In this document: positions 16,443 through 24,185 of the stretch, one piece after another
Position numbering within the stretch: the first letter of the stretch is position 1
Layout of the letters: the number at the start of each line of letters is the position of its first letter
Assembly: GCF_049340185.1 (NCBI RefSeq)
Contig: NZ_JBMPPC010000005.1
Span: 394,765 to 458,764, forward strand
DNA from: Undibacterium sp049340185
Lineage (GTDB): Bacteria > Pseudomonadota > Gammaproteobacteria > Burkholderiales > Burkholderiaceae_D
Length of the DNA stretch: 64,000 nt
Direction: 5' to 3'
Position numbers and translations under genes: made by a program
The notes under the pieces: model-generated
What the model was told of the DNA's origin: nothing
Seen by the model: only the letters and a program-made list of their open reading frames with translations
The model's database searches: none

Positions 16443-16895
16443 ATGTTCAAAAAAGTAGCTACTGCAATTTGCGCGCTTTCTTTTTTCTGGTGTATGCCCG
16501 TATTGTCGGCAGAGCACGGCACCGCCAGCGAGGCGAAAGTAATGGTGCAAAAAACTATTGAGGCGATGAAAAAATCTGGAGTTCAGGCAACGATTGCCGA
16601 GATCAATAAACGTGATGGGCAGTACTCGGATAAGGATTTGTACGTTGTTGTGTATGATTTTAATGGTAAAAATCTGGCACATCTTAATCCGCGCATGGTG
16701 GGTAAAGACATGATTGAGCTTAAAGACGAAGACGGTAAATTCTTTATTAAAGAACGTCTTGAGATGGCGAAGAAAAAAGGCAGCGGTTGGCAGGATTATA
16801 AATTTCTGAATCCGCTGACTAAGCAAATCGAACCTAAATCAATGTACATAGAAAAGTATGAGGATGTCATTGTTGGCTGCGGTATCTACAAGTGA
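16443..16895 (+). CDS. Secreted single-Cache-domain protein
   Basis: A 150-residue exported protein. Seen: a signal peptide (FKKVATAICALSFFWCMPVLSA) and then one small domain with the single-Cache (sCache_2/Dret) pattern VYDFNGKNLAHLNPRMVGKDMIELKDEDGKFFI and GSGWQDYKF.NP.T, as in the sensing regions of chemoreceptors, but here free-standing with no TM anchor or output domain. Such proteins are assumed to bind small organic ligands in the periplasm; the partner is unknown. ATG 16443 is preferred over the in-frame TTG at 16437 because GGAG lies 8 bp before it. Confidence 0.75.
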   Translation: MFKKVATAICALSFFWCMPVLSAEHGTASEAKVMVQKTIEAMKKSGVQATIAEINKRDGQYSDKDLYVVVYDFNGKNLAHLNPRMVGKDMIELKDEDGKFFIKERLEMAKKKGSGWQDYKFLNPLTKQIEPKSMYIEKYEDVIVGCGIYK

Positions 16896-16982
16896 CTCGT
16901 TGTCGCTGAGCTTCTGAATCAATTAGCCTGAGTATTGTAATCAAGCTAAGTTGAAGCAAAAGCCGACATGTAGTTGCTGAAT

Positions 16983-18011
16983 TTAAGCAGCTTCTAATTC
17001 GTGCAAAGGCCAGCGAGGTCTTACGTTAAAACCATAATCCCGTTTGGCTAAAGCGGGATTTTTTTTGAGTCGCATCGCACCTGCAAAAGCGATCATCGCG
17101 CCATTATCGGTACAAAATTCTAATTCAGGATAGAACACCTGAAAACGTCGTTTAGTGGCGGCCGCATTTAACGCAGCTCGCAGTTGACTGTTTGCCCCCA
17201 CACCGCCCGCAATGACTAAACGTTTCATGCCGTGTTCTTTCATCGCAGTCACACATTTTGCGACCAGCACATCTACCAGCGCATCGACAAAGCCGCGCGC
17301 AATGTTCGCCTTATCCTGTTCGCAGATATTTACCGGGTGAGTTTTGACAACGGTAAGCACGGCCGTTTTTAAACCAGAAAAACTGAAATTCAGATCTTTG
17401 GAATGCAACATGGGACGCGGAAACTTATAAGCAAGCGGATCACCGAACTCTGCCAGACGTGAGATCGCAGGCCCTCCCGGATATGACAAACCTAAGAGTT
17501 TAGCGGACTTATCAAACGCTTCACCCGCAGCGTCGTCGAGAGTTTCGCCTAACAACTGATACTGACCTACGCCATCAACTCGCATGAGTTGCGTATGACC
17601 GCCGGACACCAATAAGGCGATGAATGGAAATGCCGGTGGCTTGCTTGCTAATAAAGGAGAAAGCAGATGGCCCTCCAGATGATGAATGCCCAATACGGGC
17701 TTATCTAGCGCCAAGCCTAATCCGCAGGCTACAGAAGCGCCAACTAGTAAAGCACCTGCCAGGCCTGGTCCTTGTGTATAAGCAATCGCATCAATCGCTG
17801 TGCGCGGCAATTGTGCTTTGTCTAGCACTTCTTCCAATAAAGGAATTGCTCGTCGTATGTGATCGCGTGAGGCCAGTTCCGGTACTACCCCACCGTATTC
17901 TTGATGCATGGCGATTTGCGAGTGCAAGGCATGTGCCAATAGACCTTGTTCAGTGTCATATAAGGCAAGACCGGTTTCGTCGCAGGAAGATTCAAGACCA
18001 AGAACTATCAT
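16983..18011 (-). CDS. tsaD: tRNA N6-adenosine threonylcarbamoyltransferase TsaD
   Basis: Catalytic subunit that transfers threonylcarbamoyl to A37 of ANN-decoding tRNAs, working with TsaB and TsaE (tsaE lies at 4353-4838). 342 aa. Seen: MIVLGLESSCDETG at the N-terminus, metal-binding His111 and His115 in HHLEGHLL, VSGGHTQLM, LSYPGGPAISRLA and the late GGVGANSQLR plus CTDNGAMIAFAG. A longer in-frame start at 18059 is rejected because family members begin at MIVLGLESSCDE. It is divergent from nasT across 103 bp. Confidence 0.94.
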   Translation of the reverse strand: MIVLGLESSCDETGLALYDTEQGLLAHALHSQIAMHQEYGGVVPELASRDHIRRAIPLLEEVLDKAQLPRTAIDAIAYTQGPGLAGALLVGASVACGLGLALDKPVLGIHHLEGHLLSPLLASKPPAFPFIALLVSGGHTQLMRVDGVGQYQLLGETLDDAAGEAFDKSAKLLGLSYPGGPAISRLAEFGDPLAYKFPRPMLHSKDLNFSFSGLKTAVLTVVKTHPVNICEQDKANIARGFVDALVDVLVAKCVTAMKEHGMKRLVIAGGVGANSQLRAALNAAATKRRFQVFYPELEFCTDNGAMIAFAGAMRLKKNPALAKRDYGFNVRPRWPLHELEAA

Positions 18012-18114
18012 TGTGTTTTCTAGAGGCAGATGCCAGAGTGGAGCGATTCTTGCATGCAAATGTCGCGATGCAAGTAGTTAAGAGCAGGATTATAGCGATA
18101 ACGAGTGAAAATTG

Positions 18115-18774
18115 ATGAATAAGCCGAATTTTCCAGAATCAGTGACGCTACCACCGAGTTTAAAGATCGTGGTGGTCAACACCGTGATTTTGTATGAAGA
18201 TGAACAAGACCCGCATGCGCAGGCACAGCTTGCCCGTTCGCGCGCGCTGCGCATTGGCTTGTTGCAAGCGGGTTACAACATTATTGCCGTGATTCCAGGC
18301 GACATGTATATGAGCGAACGTATCGCTCAGCTGCAACCGGACATGATCATTATCGATGCTGAGTCGGATTCACGCGATGTGCTTGAGCACATGGTGATGG
18401 CTACTCGTGATGCACCGAGGCCCATCGTGTTGTTCACCGAAGACAGCAATCAATCAAATATGGCGGCAGCAATGGAGGCAGGGGTGTCCGCATATGTTGT
18501 AGCCGGTTTGCATAGCGAGCGTATCAAGCCGGTATTGGATGTTGCAATGGCGCGCTTTAATGCTGATCAAAAGCTACGCTCCGAGTTGTCTGATACCAAA
18601 GCCAAGCTGGCAGAACGCAAGACCATCGAGCGTGCTAAGGGTTTGCTGATGGAGCGCCATCAGTTGTCCGAGAATGAGGCGTACCAAAAATTACGCAGGC
18701 AGGCGATGGAAAAAAATCTCAAACTGGTTGATCTGGCGCAACGGGTATTAGACGTTGCAGACTTGCTGGGTTGA
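18115..18774 (+). CDS. nasT: ANTAR-domain antitermination regulator NasT
   Basis: RNA-binding regulator of nitrate assimilation. 219 aa. Seen: an N-terminal receiver-like domain (about 17-145) that retains IIIDAESDS at the phospho-acceptor position; a coiled-coil linker (about 147-165, LRSELSDTKAKLAERK); and a C-terminal ANTAR domain (about 163-218) with RKTIERAKGLLMERHQLSENEAYQKLRRQAM. ANTAR proteins bind paired hexaloop hairpins and stop terminator formation, and exactly such a leader lies 310 bp downstream (19087-19195) before nrtA. In described NasT systems a nitrate-binding NasS protein holds NasT inactive; no cytoplasmic NasS gene is next to it here. Confidence 0.9.
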   Translation: MNKPNFPESVTLPPSLKIVVVNTVILYEDEQDPHAQAQLARSRALRIGLLQAGYNIIAVIPGDMYMSERIAQLQPDMIIIDAESDSRDVLEHMVMATRDAPRPIVLFTEDSNQSNMAAAMEAGVSAYVVAGLHSERIKPVLDVAMARFNADQKLRSELSDTKAKLAERKTIERAKGLLMERHQLSENEAYQKLRRQAMEKNLKLVDLAQRVLDVADLLG

Positions 18775-19057
18775 TGGGGGCGGTATTGTCTGTCCTGCAA
18801 AGTGAACAACTGTGGTGCGGCGCACAAAATCAGTGCGAATTCTTTATGTGTTCTTCATCTGAAGCGCTACATTAGTTCGAGTCTTCAGGCGAAATTCGAT
18901 TTTTAAGCGTAAATATTTCTGTCCGGTTCTTTCCCGCTCTTCCAAGCCCGACCTCAGGTTACAGTGCTTCATCTCAGTGAAACTCTAGGCGTACCGTTGC
19001 CTCCGCAAGGCAGATATTGCTTACTTTCTTCATTCTTAATCTGACTTAAAAACGATC
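18775..19057. promoter_or_regulatory. nasT-nrtA intergenic region with an NtrC-type site at 18821-18837
   Basis: There is no gene here. CGCAC-N7-GTGCG (18821-18837) matches the NtrC core GCAC-N7-GTGC with symmetric flanks. It lies about 245-265 bp upstream of the predicted nrt transcription start, which is far but workable for an enhancer. I see no convincing nasT terminator. Confidence 0.55.
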
Positions 19058-19073
19058 TGGCACAGCAATTGCA
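19058..19073 (+). promoter_or_regulatory. Sigma-54 promoter of nrtABC
   Basis: TGGCAC-AGCAA-TTGCA is a perfect match to the -24/-12 consensus TGGCAC-N5-TTGCW. The predicted start of transcription is about 19084, three bases before the first leader hairpin, so the whole antitermination leader is transcribed from this promoter. It implies NtrC-dependent, nitrogen-limited expression. Confidence 0.85.
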
Positions 19074-19086
19074 TAAGAGAAGGTAA

Positions 19087-19195
19087 GCGCCAACGATGGC
19101 GCACTTGTGAATCAGACCAACGGCGGTCGATTCGCATCAGACAAAGGTGTCTTCCCATACAAACAAATCGTTTGGTGGTAAGGCGCCTTTTTTTT
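19087..19195 (+). promoter_or_regulatory. ANTAR (NasT)-responsive antitermination leader with terminator
   Basis: P1 is at 19087-19102: stem GCGCC/GGCGC with hexaloop AACGAT. A 6-nt linker follows. P2 is at 19109-19133: stem GAATC-A-GACC / GGTC-GATTC with hexaloop AACGGC. Both loops have A at position 1 and G at position 4, the known ANTAR RNA requirement. An intrinsic terminator follows: AAAGGTGTC (19143-19151) pairs with GGCGCCTTT (19182-19190) through 9 bp including two G-U pairs, with inner pairing CCA/TGG and CAAAC/GTTTG, then a T-run to 19195. The nrtA ATG is at 19226. By analogy with the Klebsiella nasF leader, NasT binding should prevent termination when nitrate is present. Confidence 0.87.
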
Positions 19196-19225
19196 GTCCA
19201 CAAATTATATAGCTGGAGTGCAGAC

Positions 19226-20509
19226 ATGTTGAAGCAAGAGACATCCACCAAACCTGAAGGCGGTCAAGATGAGAAATCAGTTAATCATAAACGTCGTAGC
19301 CTGGTGCAGAGCGCCAGCTTATTTGCAGGAGCGAGTGCAATGGGACTAGCGACCGGTGGTGTGTGGGCAGCAGGTTCAGATAAGCCGGAGAAGGAGGAAG
19401 TTCGCATTGGCTTCATCCCCTTGACAGATTGCGCGTCTGTCGTGATGGCCTCCGTACTTGGCTTCGACAAAAAATACGGCATCAAAATCGTACCTACCAA
19501 AGAATCATCATGGGCGAGCGTGCGCGATAAGTTAGTCAACGGCGAGCTCGACGCAGCACATTGCTTATACGGCTTGCTGTATGGTGTGCAAATGGGTGTC
19601 AGCGGATCCAAGAAGGATATGAACATCCTGATGACGCTGAATAATAATGGACAAGCGATTACCTTATCCAAAAAGCTGGCAGAAAAAGGCGCGGTAGATG
19701 GCACTGGTCTCGCCAAGCTCATGCAAACAGACAAACGCGAATACACTTTTGCGCAGACTTTTCCTACCGGTACACATGCCATGTGGCTGTATTACTGGAT
19801 GGCAGCGCATGGCATCAATCCAATGAAAGACGCCAAAGTCATCACCGTCCCGCCACCGCAAATGGTCGCGAATATGCGGGTTGGCAATATGGATGGCTAT
19901 TGTGTCGGCGAACCCTGGAATCATCGTGCGATTGCCGACGGTATTGGTATTACCGCTGCCACAACGCAAGACATCTGGAAAGATCATCCGGAAAAAGTAT
20001 TAGGTACGACTGCCGAGTTTGTACAGAAATATCCGAATACGGCCAGAGCCATGACCGCGGCGATTCTTGAAGCCAGTCGCTGGATTGATGCCTCGTTATT
20101 GAACAAAAATAAAATGGCTGAAACGATTGCCGATAAATCTTATGTCAATACTTCGGTGGATGTCATTAATCAGCGGATTCTCGGCCGCTACCAAAATGGC
20201 TTGGGTAAGACCTGGGATGACCCTAACTACATGAAATTCTTCAACGACGGCGCAGTGAACTTCCCTTATCTGTCTGACGGTATGTGGTTCCTGACTCAGC
20301 ACAAGCGCTGGGGTTTGCTGAAAGCGGATCCGGATTATCTGGCCGTCGCCAAATCTGTGAATCGTATTGATATCTACAAAGATGCAGCGGCAATGGCAAA
20401 AGTCAATGTTCCTAAAGACCCGATGCGTAGCAGTAAATTGATGGACGGTACCGTATGGGATGGTAAGAATCCGGCGGCCTACGCGGCATCTTTCAAGATC
20501 AAAGCCTAA
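19226..20509 (+). CDS. nrtA: Nitrate ABC transporter substrate-binding protein NrtA
   Basis: Periplasmic nitrate/nitrite-binding protein of the NrtABC importer. 427 aa. Seen: a twin-arginine-like signal (HKRRSLVQSASLFAGASAMG, Arg23-Arg24) with a hydrophobic run to about residue 48; the NrtA/CmpA fold start EEVRIGFIPLTDCASVVMASVLGFDKKYG; and NGELDAAHCLYGLLYGVQMG, TFPTGTHAMWLYYWMAAHGI and GNMDGYCVGEPWN. The ATG at 19226 has GGAG 8 bp upstream. The longer frame from 19172 starts inside the leader terminator and is rejected. It is the first gene of nrtABC, controlled by the sigma-54 promoter and the ANTAR leader. Confidence 0.93.
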   Translation: MLKQETSTKPEGGQDEKSVNHKRRSLVQSASLFAGASAMGLATGGVWAAGSDKPEKEEVRIGFIPLTDCASVVMASVLGFDKKYGIKIVPTKESSWASVRDKLVNGELDAAHCLYGLLYGVQMGVSGSKKDMNILMTLNNNGQAITLSKKLAEKGAVDGTGLAKLMQTDKREYTFAQTFPTGTHAMWLYYWMAAHGINPMKDAKVITVPPPQMVANMRVGNMDGYCVGEPWNHRAIADGIGITAATTQDIWKDHPEKVLGTTAEFVQKYPNTARAMTAAILEASRWIDASLLNKNKMAETIADKSYVNTSVDVINQRILGRYQNGLGKTWDDPNYMKFFNDGAVNFPYLSDGMWFLTQHKRWGLLKADPDYLAVAKSVNRIDIYKDAAAMAKVNVPKDPMRSSKLMDGTVWDGKNPAAYAASFKIKA

Positions 20510-20518
20510 GGAATCGTG

Positions 20519-21442
20519 ATGAATACCATGGTGCAGGGCGTTATAAGAGAGCCGGCCACACCGGTGGCTGGTAGCGTAACAGAGAGAGCAGCTTCATCTG
20601 CTATGCCTGAGGTAATAGCAACAACAGCAACGACAAAAAATAAGGAGCTGAGAGTGAAACGTTCTATACGACCGTTTTTGTTGAGTGTGTTACCGCCGAT
20701 ATTTGGTATCGGCTTGCTAGTGCTAATCTGGGAAATTATCGCATTCAAAAATTCATCCTTTCCTTCTCCCTGGGTGACCTTGCAAGAGGCGATCAATGTA
20801 TTCTCTGATCCCTTCTATCAAAAAGGACCGAACGACCAAGGCATAGGCTGGAATATTTATGCATCGCTGAAACGGGTGGCAGTTGGTTTTGGACTGGCTG
20901 CGGCAGTGGGGATTCCGCTAGGGTTCATGATAGGTCGGTTTCGCTTTTTGTCCGGCATGTTCAATCCCATCATCAGCTTGCTGAAACCGGTCTCGCCATT
21001 AGCCTGGTTGCCGATTGGCTTGCTGGTGTTTAAGTCGGCCCATCCTGCCGCGATCTGGTCGATCTTTATTTGCTCTATCTGGCCGATGGTGATCAACACG
21101 GCGATCGGTGTGCAGCGTGTGCCGCAGGATTATATGAACGTGGCGCGCGTATTGAATTTATCTGAATGGAAAATCGTCACGAAGATTTTATTTCCCTCGG
21201 TCCTGCCTTACATGTTGACGGGCGTGCGTCTGGCGATCGGTACCGCGTGGTTAGTGATCGTCGCAGCCGAGATGCTGACAGGCGGTGTCGGGATTGGATT
21301 TTGGGTCTGGGACGAATGGAATAATTTAAACGTCCCTCACATCATCATTGCCATTATCGTCATTGGTTTAGTCGGTTTGATTTTGGAACAAATTCTGGTC
21401 GCGATTGCCCGCGCCTTCACTTATGAAGAGGTATCGTCATGA
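20519..21442 (+). CDS. nrtB: Nitrate ABC transporter permease NrtB
   Basis: Inner-membrane permease of the nitrate importer. 307 aa. Seen: a Thr/Ala-rich N-terminal extension (1-45), then about six TM segments and the binding-protein-dependent permease signature (PQDYMNVARVLNLSEWKIVTKILFPSVLPYMLTGVRLAIGTAWLVIVAAEML) containing the EAA-loop that docks on the ATPase. It starts 9 bp after nrtA. ATG 20519 (or GTG 20516) follows AAGGA. It overlaps the ATPase gene by 4 bp. Confidence 0.92.
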   Translation: MNTMVQGVIREPATPVAGSVTERAASSAMPEVIATTATTKNKELRVKRSIRPFLLSVLPPIFGIGLLVLIWEIIAFKNSSFPSPWVTLQEAINVFSDPFYQKGPNDQGIGWNIYASLKRVAVGFGLAAAVGIPLGFMIGRFRFLSGMFNPIISLLKPVSPLAWLPIGLLVFKSAHPAAIWSIFICSIWPMVINTAIGVQRVPQDYMNVARVLNLSEWKIVTKILFPSVLPYMLTGVRLAIGTAWLVIVAAEMLTGGVGIGFWVWDEWNNLNVPHIIIAIIVIGLVGLILEQILVAIARAFTYEEVSS

Positions 21443-22290
21443 AATCGTCTGAGACTGTTATTGATGTATCGTCCAAAGATCCGGCAGGTGATCAGAAGTA
21501 TATCGAGATCAATCAGGTAGAGATGATGTTCAACACCAAGAAGGGGAGTTTTCATGCTCTGCGCGATATCAATCTCAAAGTGCGTAAGGGGGAATTCATT
21601 ACGCTGATTGGCCATTCCGGTTGCGGCAAGTCAACTTTGCTGAATCTGATTGCCGGCCTTACCGAGGCGACGTCGGGTACGCTGTTATGCGCGCATCGCG
21701 AAATCTCCGGCCCGTCTCCAGAGCGTGGTGTGGTGTTTCAAAACCATTCCCTATTACCATGGCTGACTTGTTACGAAAATATTTACCTCGCAGTGGAGCG
21801 TGTTTTTGGTGCTGCCGAAAATAAGACGAAATTGCAAAAACGTACCTTACAAGCTTTGTCGTTAGTTGGTTTGATGCACGCAGAAAAAAAACGTCCGAAT
21901 GAAATTTCCGGTGGTATGAAACAACGTGTCGGCATAGCCCGTGCATTAGCGATAGAGCCAAAAGTCTTGTTGATGGATGAACCGTTCGGCGCACTCGATG
22001 CACTGACCCGCGCTCATTTGCAAGATGAATTACTGAAGATCGTTGCCAAGACTCAATCTACCGTAGTGATGGTGACTCATGATGTGGATGAGGCGGTATT
22101 GTTGTCAGATCGCATTGTGATGATGACTAACGGCCCCGCAGCGACTATCGGTGAGATCCTCAGCGTTAATCTGGATCGTCCGCGTGATCGCGTTGCGTTG
22201 TCGCAAAATCCTCAATACGCGGAATACCGTAGTGCCGTGCTGGAGTTCCTATACCATCGGCAATCGCATCCCGCCAAGGACGCTGCCTGA
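21439..22290 (+). CDS. nrtC: Nitrate ABC transporter ATP-binding protein (NrtC/NrtD/NasD type)
   Basis: ATPase subunit that powers nitrate import. 283 aa. Seen: Walker A GHSGCGKST (residues 58-66), Q-loop VVFQNHSLLPWLT, signature ISGGMKQRVGIARAL, Walker B VLLMDEPFGALD and the switch His in VMVTHDVDEA. It lacks the NrtA-like C-terminal domain that cyanobacterial NrtC carries, so it corresponds to NrtD/NasD in form. The ATGA overlap with nrtB shows translational coupling. It is the last gene of the operon. Confidence 0.93.
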   Translation: MKSSETVIDVSSKDPAGDQKYIEINQVEMMFNTKKGSFHALRDINLKVRKGEFITLIGHSGCGKSTLLNLIAGLTEATSGTLLCAHREISGPSPERGVVFQNHSLLPWLTCYENIYLAVERVFGAAENKTKLQKRTLQALSLVGLMHAEKKRPNEISGGMKQRVGIARALAIEPKVLLMDEPFGALDALTRAHLQDELLKIVAKTQSTVVMVTHDVDEAVLLSDRIVMMTNGPAATIGEILSVNLDRPRDRVALSQNPQYAEYRSAVLEFLYHRQSHPAKDAA

Positions 22291-22707
22291 TTTCAAGCAA
22301 AAATAGAGTGCGGAAGAGCAGGGACAGCCCGGTACGCTCTTTCGCTTTTCCTGTTTTTCGTTGAGAGTCCGTTTCTCAAATCATAAGAATCCATGCTGTA
22401 GGGCATGCAACCACGCCTGCGTTATCACGGTCTTTTGATTGAGGTATTTTTGTTTTAAAAATCTCAGGCCAGCTTTCAATGATCTGCATCATCCAGTTGC
22501 TTGTACTTATCGTTGACTATCTGACAGATCGTCAACGATAACGTTTTCATGTTTATGAAATCGCTTTCAAAAAACGTCTATAATAAGCCTGCGAATCAAT
22601 TTTCATCTATGCTCTGATGTATCAGAGCCGTTGCTCTTCCAGTCACGATAACCAAGTAAATAACAGTTAACATCTGCTGCAACACTCCTCATCGCTATAG
22701 AACACGC
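22291..22707. promoter_or_regulatory. MATE-gene control region with two palindromes around a promoter
   Basis: 417 bp without a gene. A 35-bp palindrome spans 22507-22541 (16 of 17 base pairs match around a central A; half-site TTATCGTTGAC). A -10-like TATAAT is at 22579-22584. A second inverted repeat, GCTCTGAT-GT-ATCAGAGC, is at 22611-22628, just downstream of the predicted start. The layout suggests repressor or activator sites controlling the MATE gene. The long palindrome could alternatively terminate nrtABC, although no clean T-run follows it. Confidence 0.6.
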
Positions 22708-24075
22708 ATGTCAATCCGCTCCCTCAAACCGCTTAGTTTGTTTGCCGTTACCTGGCCTATCCTGATAGAACAACTGTCGCATATCTTGCCTGGCATGATC
22801 GATACCTTCATGGTTAGCCATCTTGGTGACGCCGCTGTCGCCGGATTGGCCGTGGCGAATCAGATTGTGGTGTTTTTTATTGTCTTATTTTCTTTCGTCG
22901 GTATTGGTTGTAGCGTGGTGATCACCCACTATCTCGGTGCGAAAGACAGTGCAGGTGCTGAGCGGGTTGCCGCAACGGCTGTTGGTGCAAATTTCTGGTT
23001 AGGAGTCATTGTCAGTGTACTGACTTTCGGTTTTTCTTCTGAGATGCTGGGTTTGCTGCATCTGCCTCCAGGCCTTATGCCGTATGCGCAACCGTTTCTG
23101 GCGCTGATGGGCGGAACTTTGTTTTTAGAGGCACTCAATATTGCCTTTGGTGCCGTGTTGCGTGCGCATGGTCGTACGCGCGACGTCATGATGGTGACTG
23201 TCGGAATGAATGTGTTGAATATCGGCTTAAATTTTGTTTTGATTTTTGGTATGTTTGGCTTCCCCCGCTTAGGCGTCGTCGGTGCTGCCTTATCTACGGT
23301 GATTAGCCGCGCGCTGGCCTGTCTGGCTTTTGGCTGGCTTATGCAAAAACGTACCCGGTGGCATTTACATCTGAGTTCGTTCTGGCGTTTTTCTGCCGAT
23401 GCTCTGAACAAGGTCTTGCATATCGGCTTGCCGGCAGCGGGGGAAAATTTATGCTGGTGGACCAGCTTTATGGTGATCACATATTTCGTCGGGCAAATGG
23501 GCGAAACTGCACTGGCGACATTTTCTTATGCGATGCAACTGTCGATGATCATGATGATGGTAGGCCTGTCGATCGGGATAGGCACAGAAATCATGATTGG
23601 ACACATGATCGGCGCCGGTGACATTGATACGGCTTACCGGCAGTTATTGCGTAGCTTGCGGGTAGGTCTGGCAGTGACCGTGGTGTCTGCCTGTGTCGTT
23701 GTTTTTTTTGCGCCGCAATTACTGGGATTATTTTCTAGTAATCCTGTGATTGTCGCTGGCGGCGCATTGTTATTGCGCTTCAGTCTGATTCTGGAGCCGG
23801 GTCGCACGTTCAATCTGGTCGTGATCAATTCCTTACGGGCGACGGGTGATGCACGTTTTCCGGTATTGATGGGAATGTGTTCGATGTGGGGACTGGCTGT
23901 GCCGCTTGCCTGGTTCCTGGGATTACATATTGGCTGGGGCTTGACTGGCGTCTGGATTGCTTTTTCTGTCGACGAATGGGTACGCGGAGCCAGTATGTAT
24001 TTACGCTGGAAGAGCCGGGTATGGGAGAAACATGCAGTAGCAACGCGGCAGAGCGTGGTCGCACAAGTCAGTTAG
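22708..24075 (+). CDS. MATE family efflux transporter
   Basis: A 455-residue cation-coupled multidrug/toxin exporter of the MatE family with about 12 TM segments in two homologous halves. Seen: TWPILIEQLSHILPGMIDTFMVSHLGDAAVAGLAVANQIV at the N-terminus; the NIGLNFVLIFGMFGFPRLGVVGAALSTVISRALA segment closing the first half; LPAAGENLCWWTSFMVITYFVGQMGETALATFSYAMQ opening the second; and the EPGRTFNLVVINSLRATGDARFPV motif. It sits inside the nitrate island, but the substrate is unknown. The upstream palindromes suggest control separate from nrtABC. Confidence 0.88.
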   Translation: MSIRSLKPLSLFAVTWPILIEQLSHILPGMIDTFMVSHLGDAAVAGLAVANQIVVFFIVLFSFVGIGCSVVITHYLGAKDSAGAERVAATAVGANFWLGVIVSVLTFGFSSEMLGLLHLPPGLMPYAQPFLALMGGTLFLEALNIAFGAVLRAHGRTRDVMMVTVGMNVLNIGLNFVLIFGMFGFPRLGVVGAALSTVISRALACLAFGWLMQKRTRWHLHLSSFWRFSADALNKVLHIGLPAAGENLCWWTSFMVITYFVGQMGETALATFSYAMQLSMIMMMVGLSIGIGTEIMIGHMIGAGDIDTAYRQLLRSLRVGLAVTVVSACVVVFFAPQLLGLFSSNPVIVAGGALLLRFSLILEPGRTFNLVVINSLRATGDARFPVLMGMCSMWGLAVPLAWFLGLHIGWGLTGVWIAFSVDEWVRGASMYLRWKSRVWEKHAVATRQSVVAQVS

Positions 24076-24185
24076 TTGTTTGCGAATGAGCATGACAGGT
24101 TCGTCCAGTGATTCTCCCGGCTTGCCCTTTGTTTGTGAAGCAGCCAGCCGGACCAGCCGGAATGGACAGATCATCAATTTTCAGA

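Noticed and set aside
19172..19225. Longer N-terminus for NrtA
   Set aside because: It would begin inside the leader terminator; the ATG at 19226 has a proper ribosome-binding site and gives a normal export signal.
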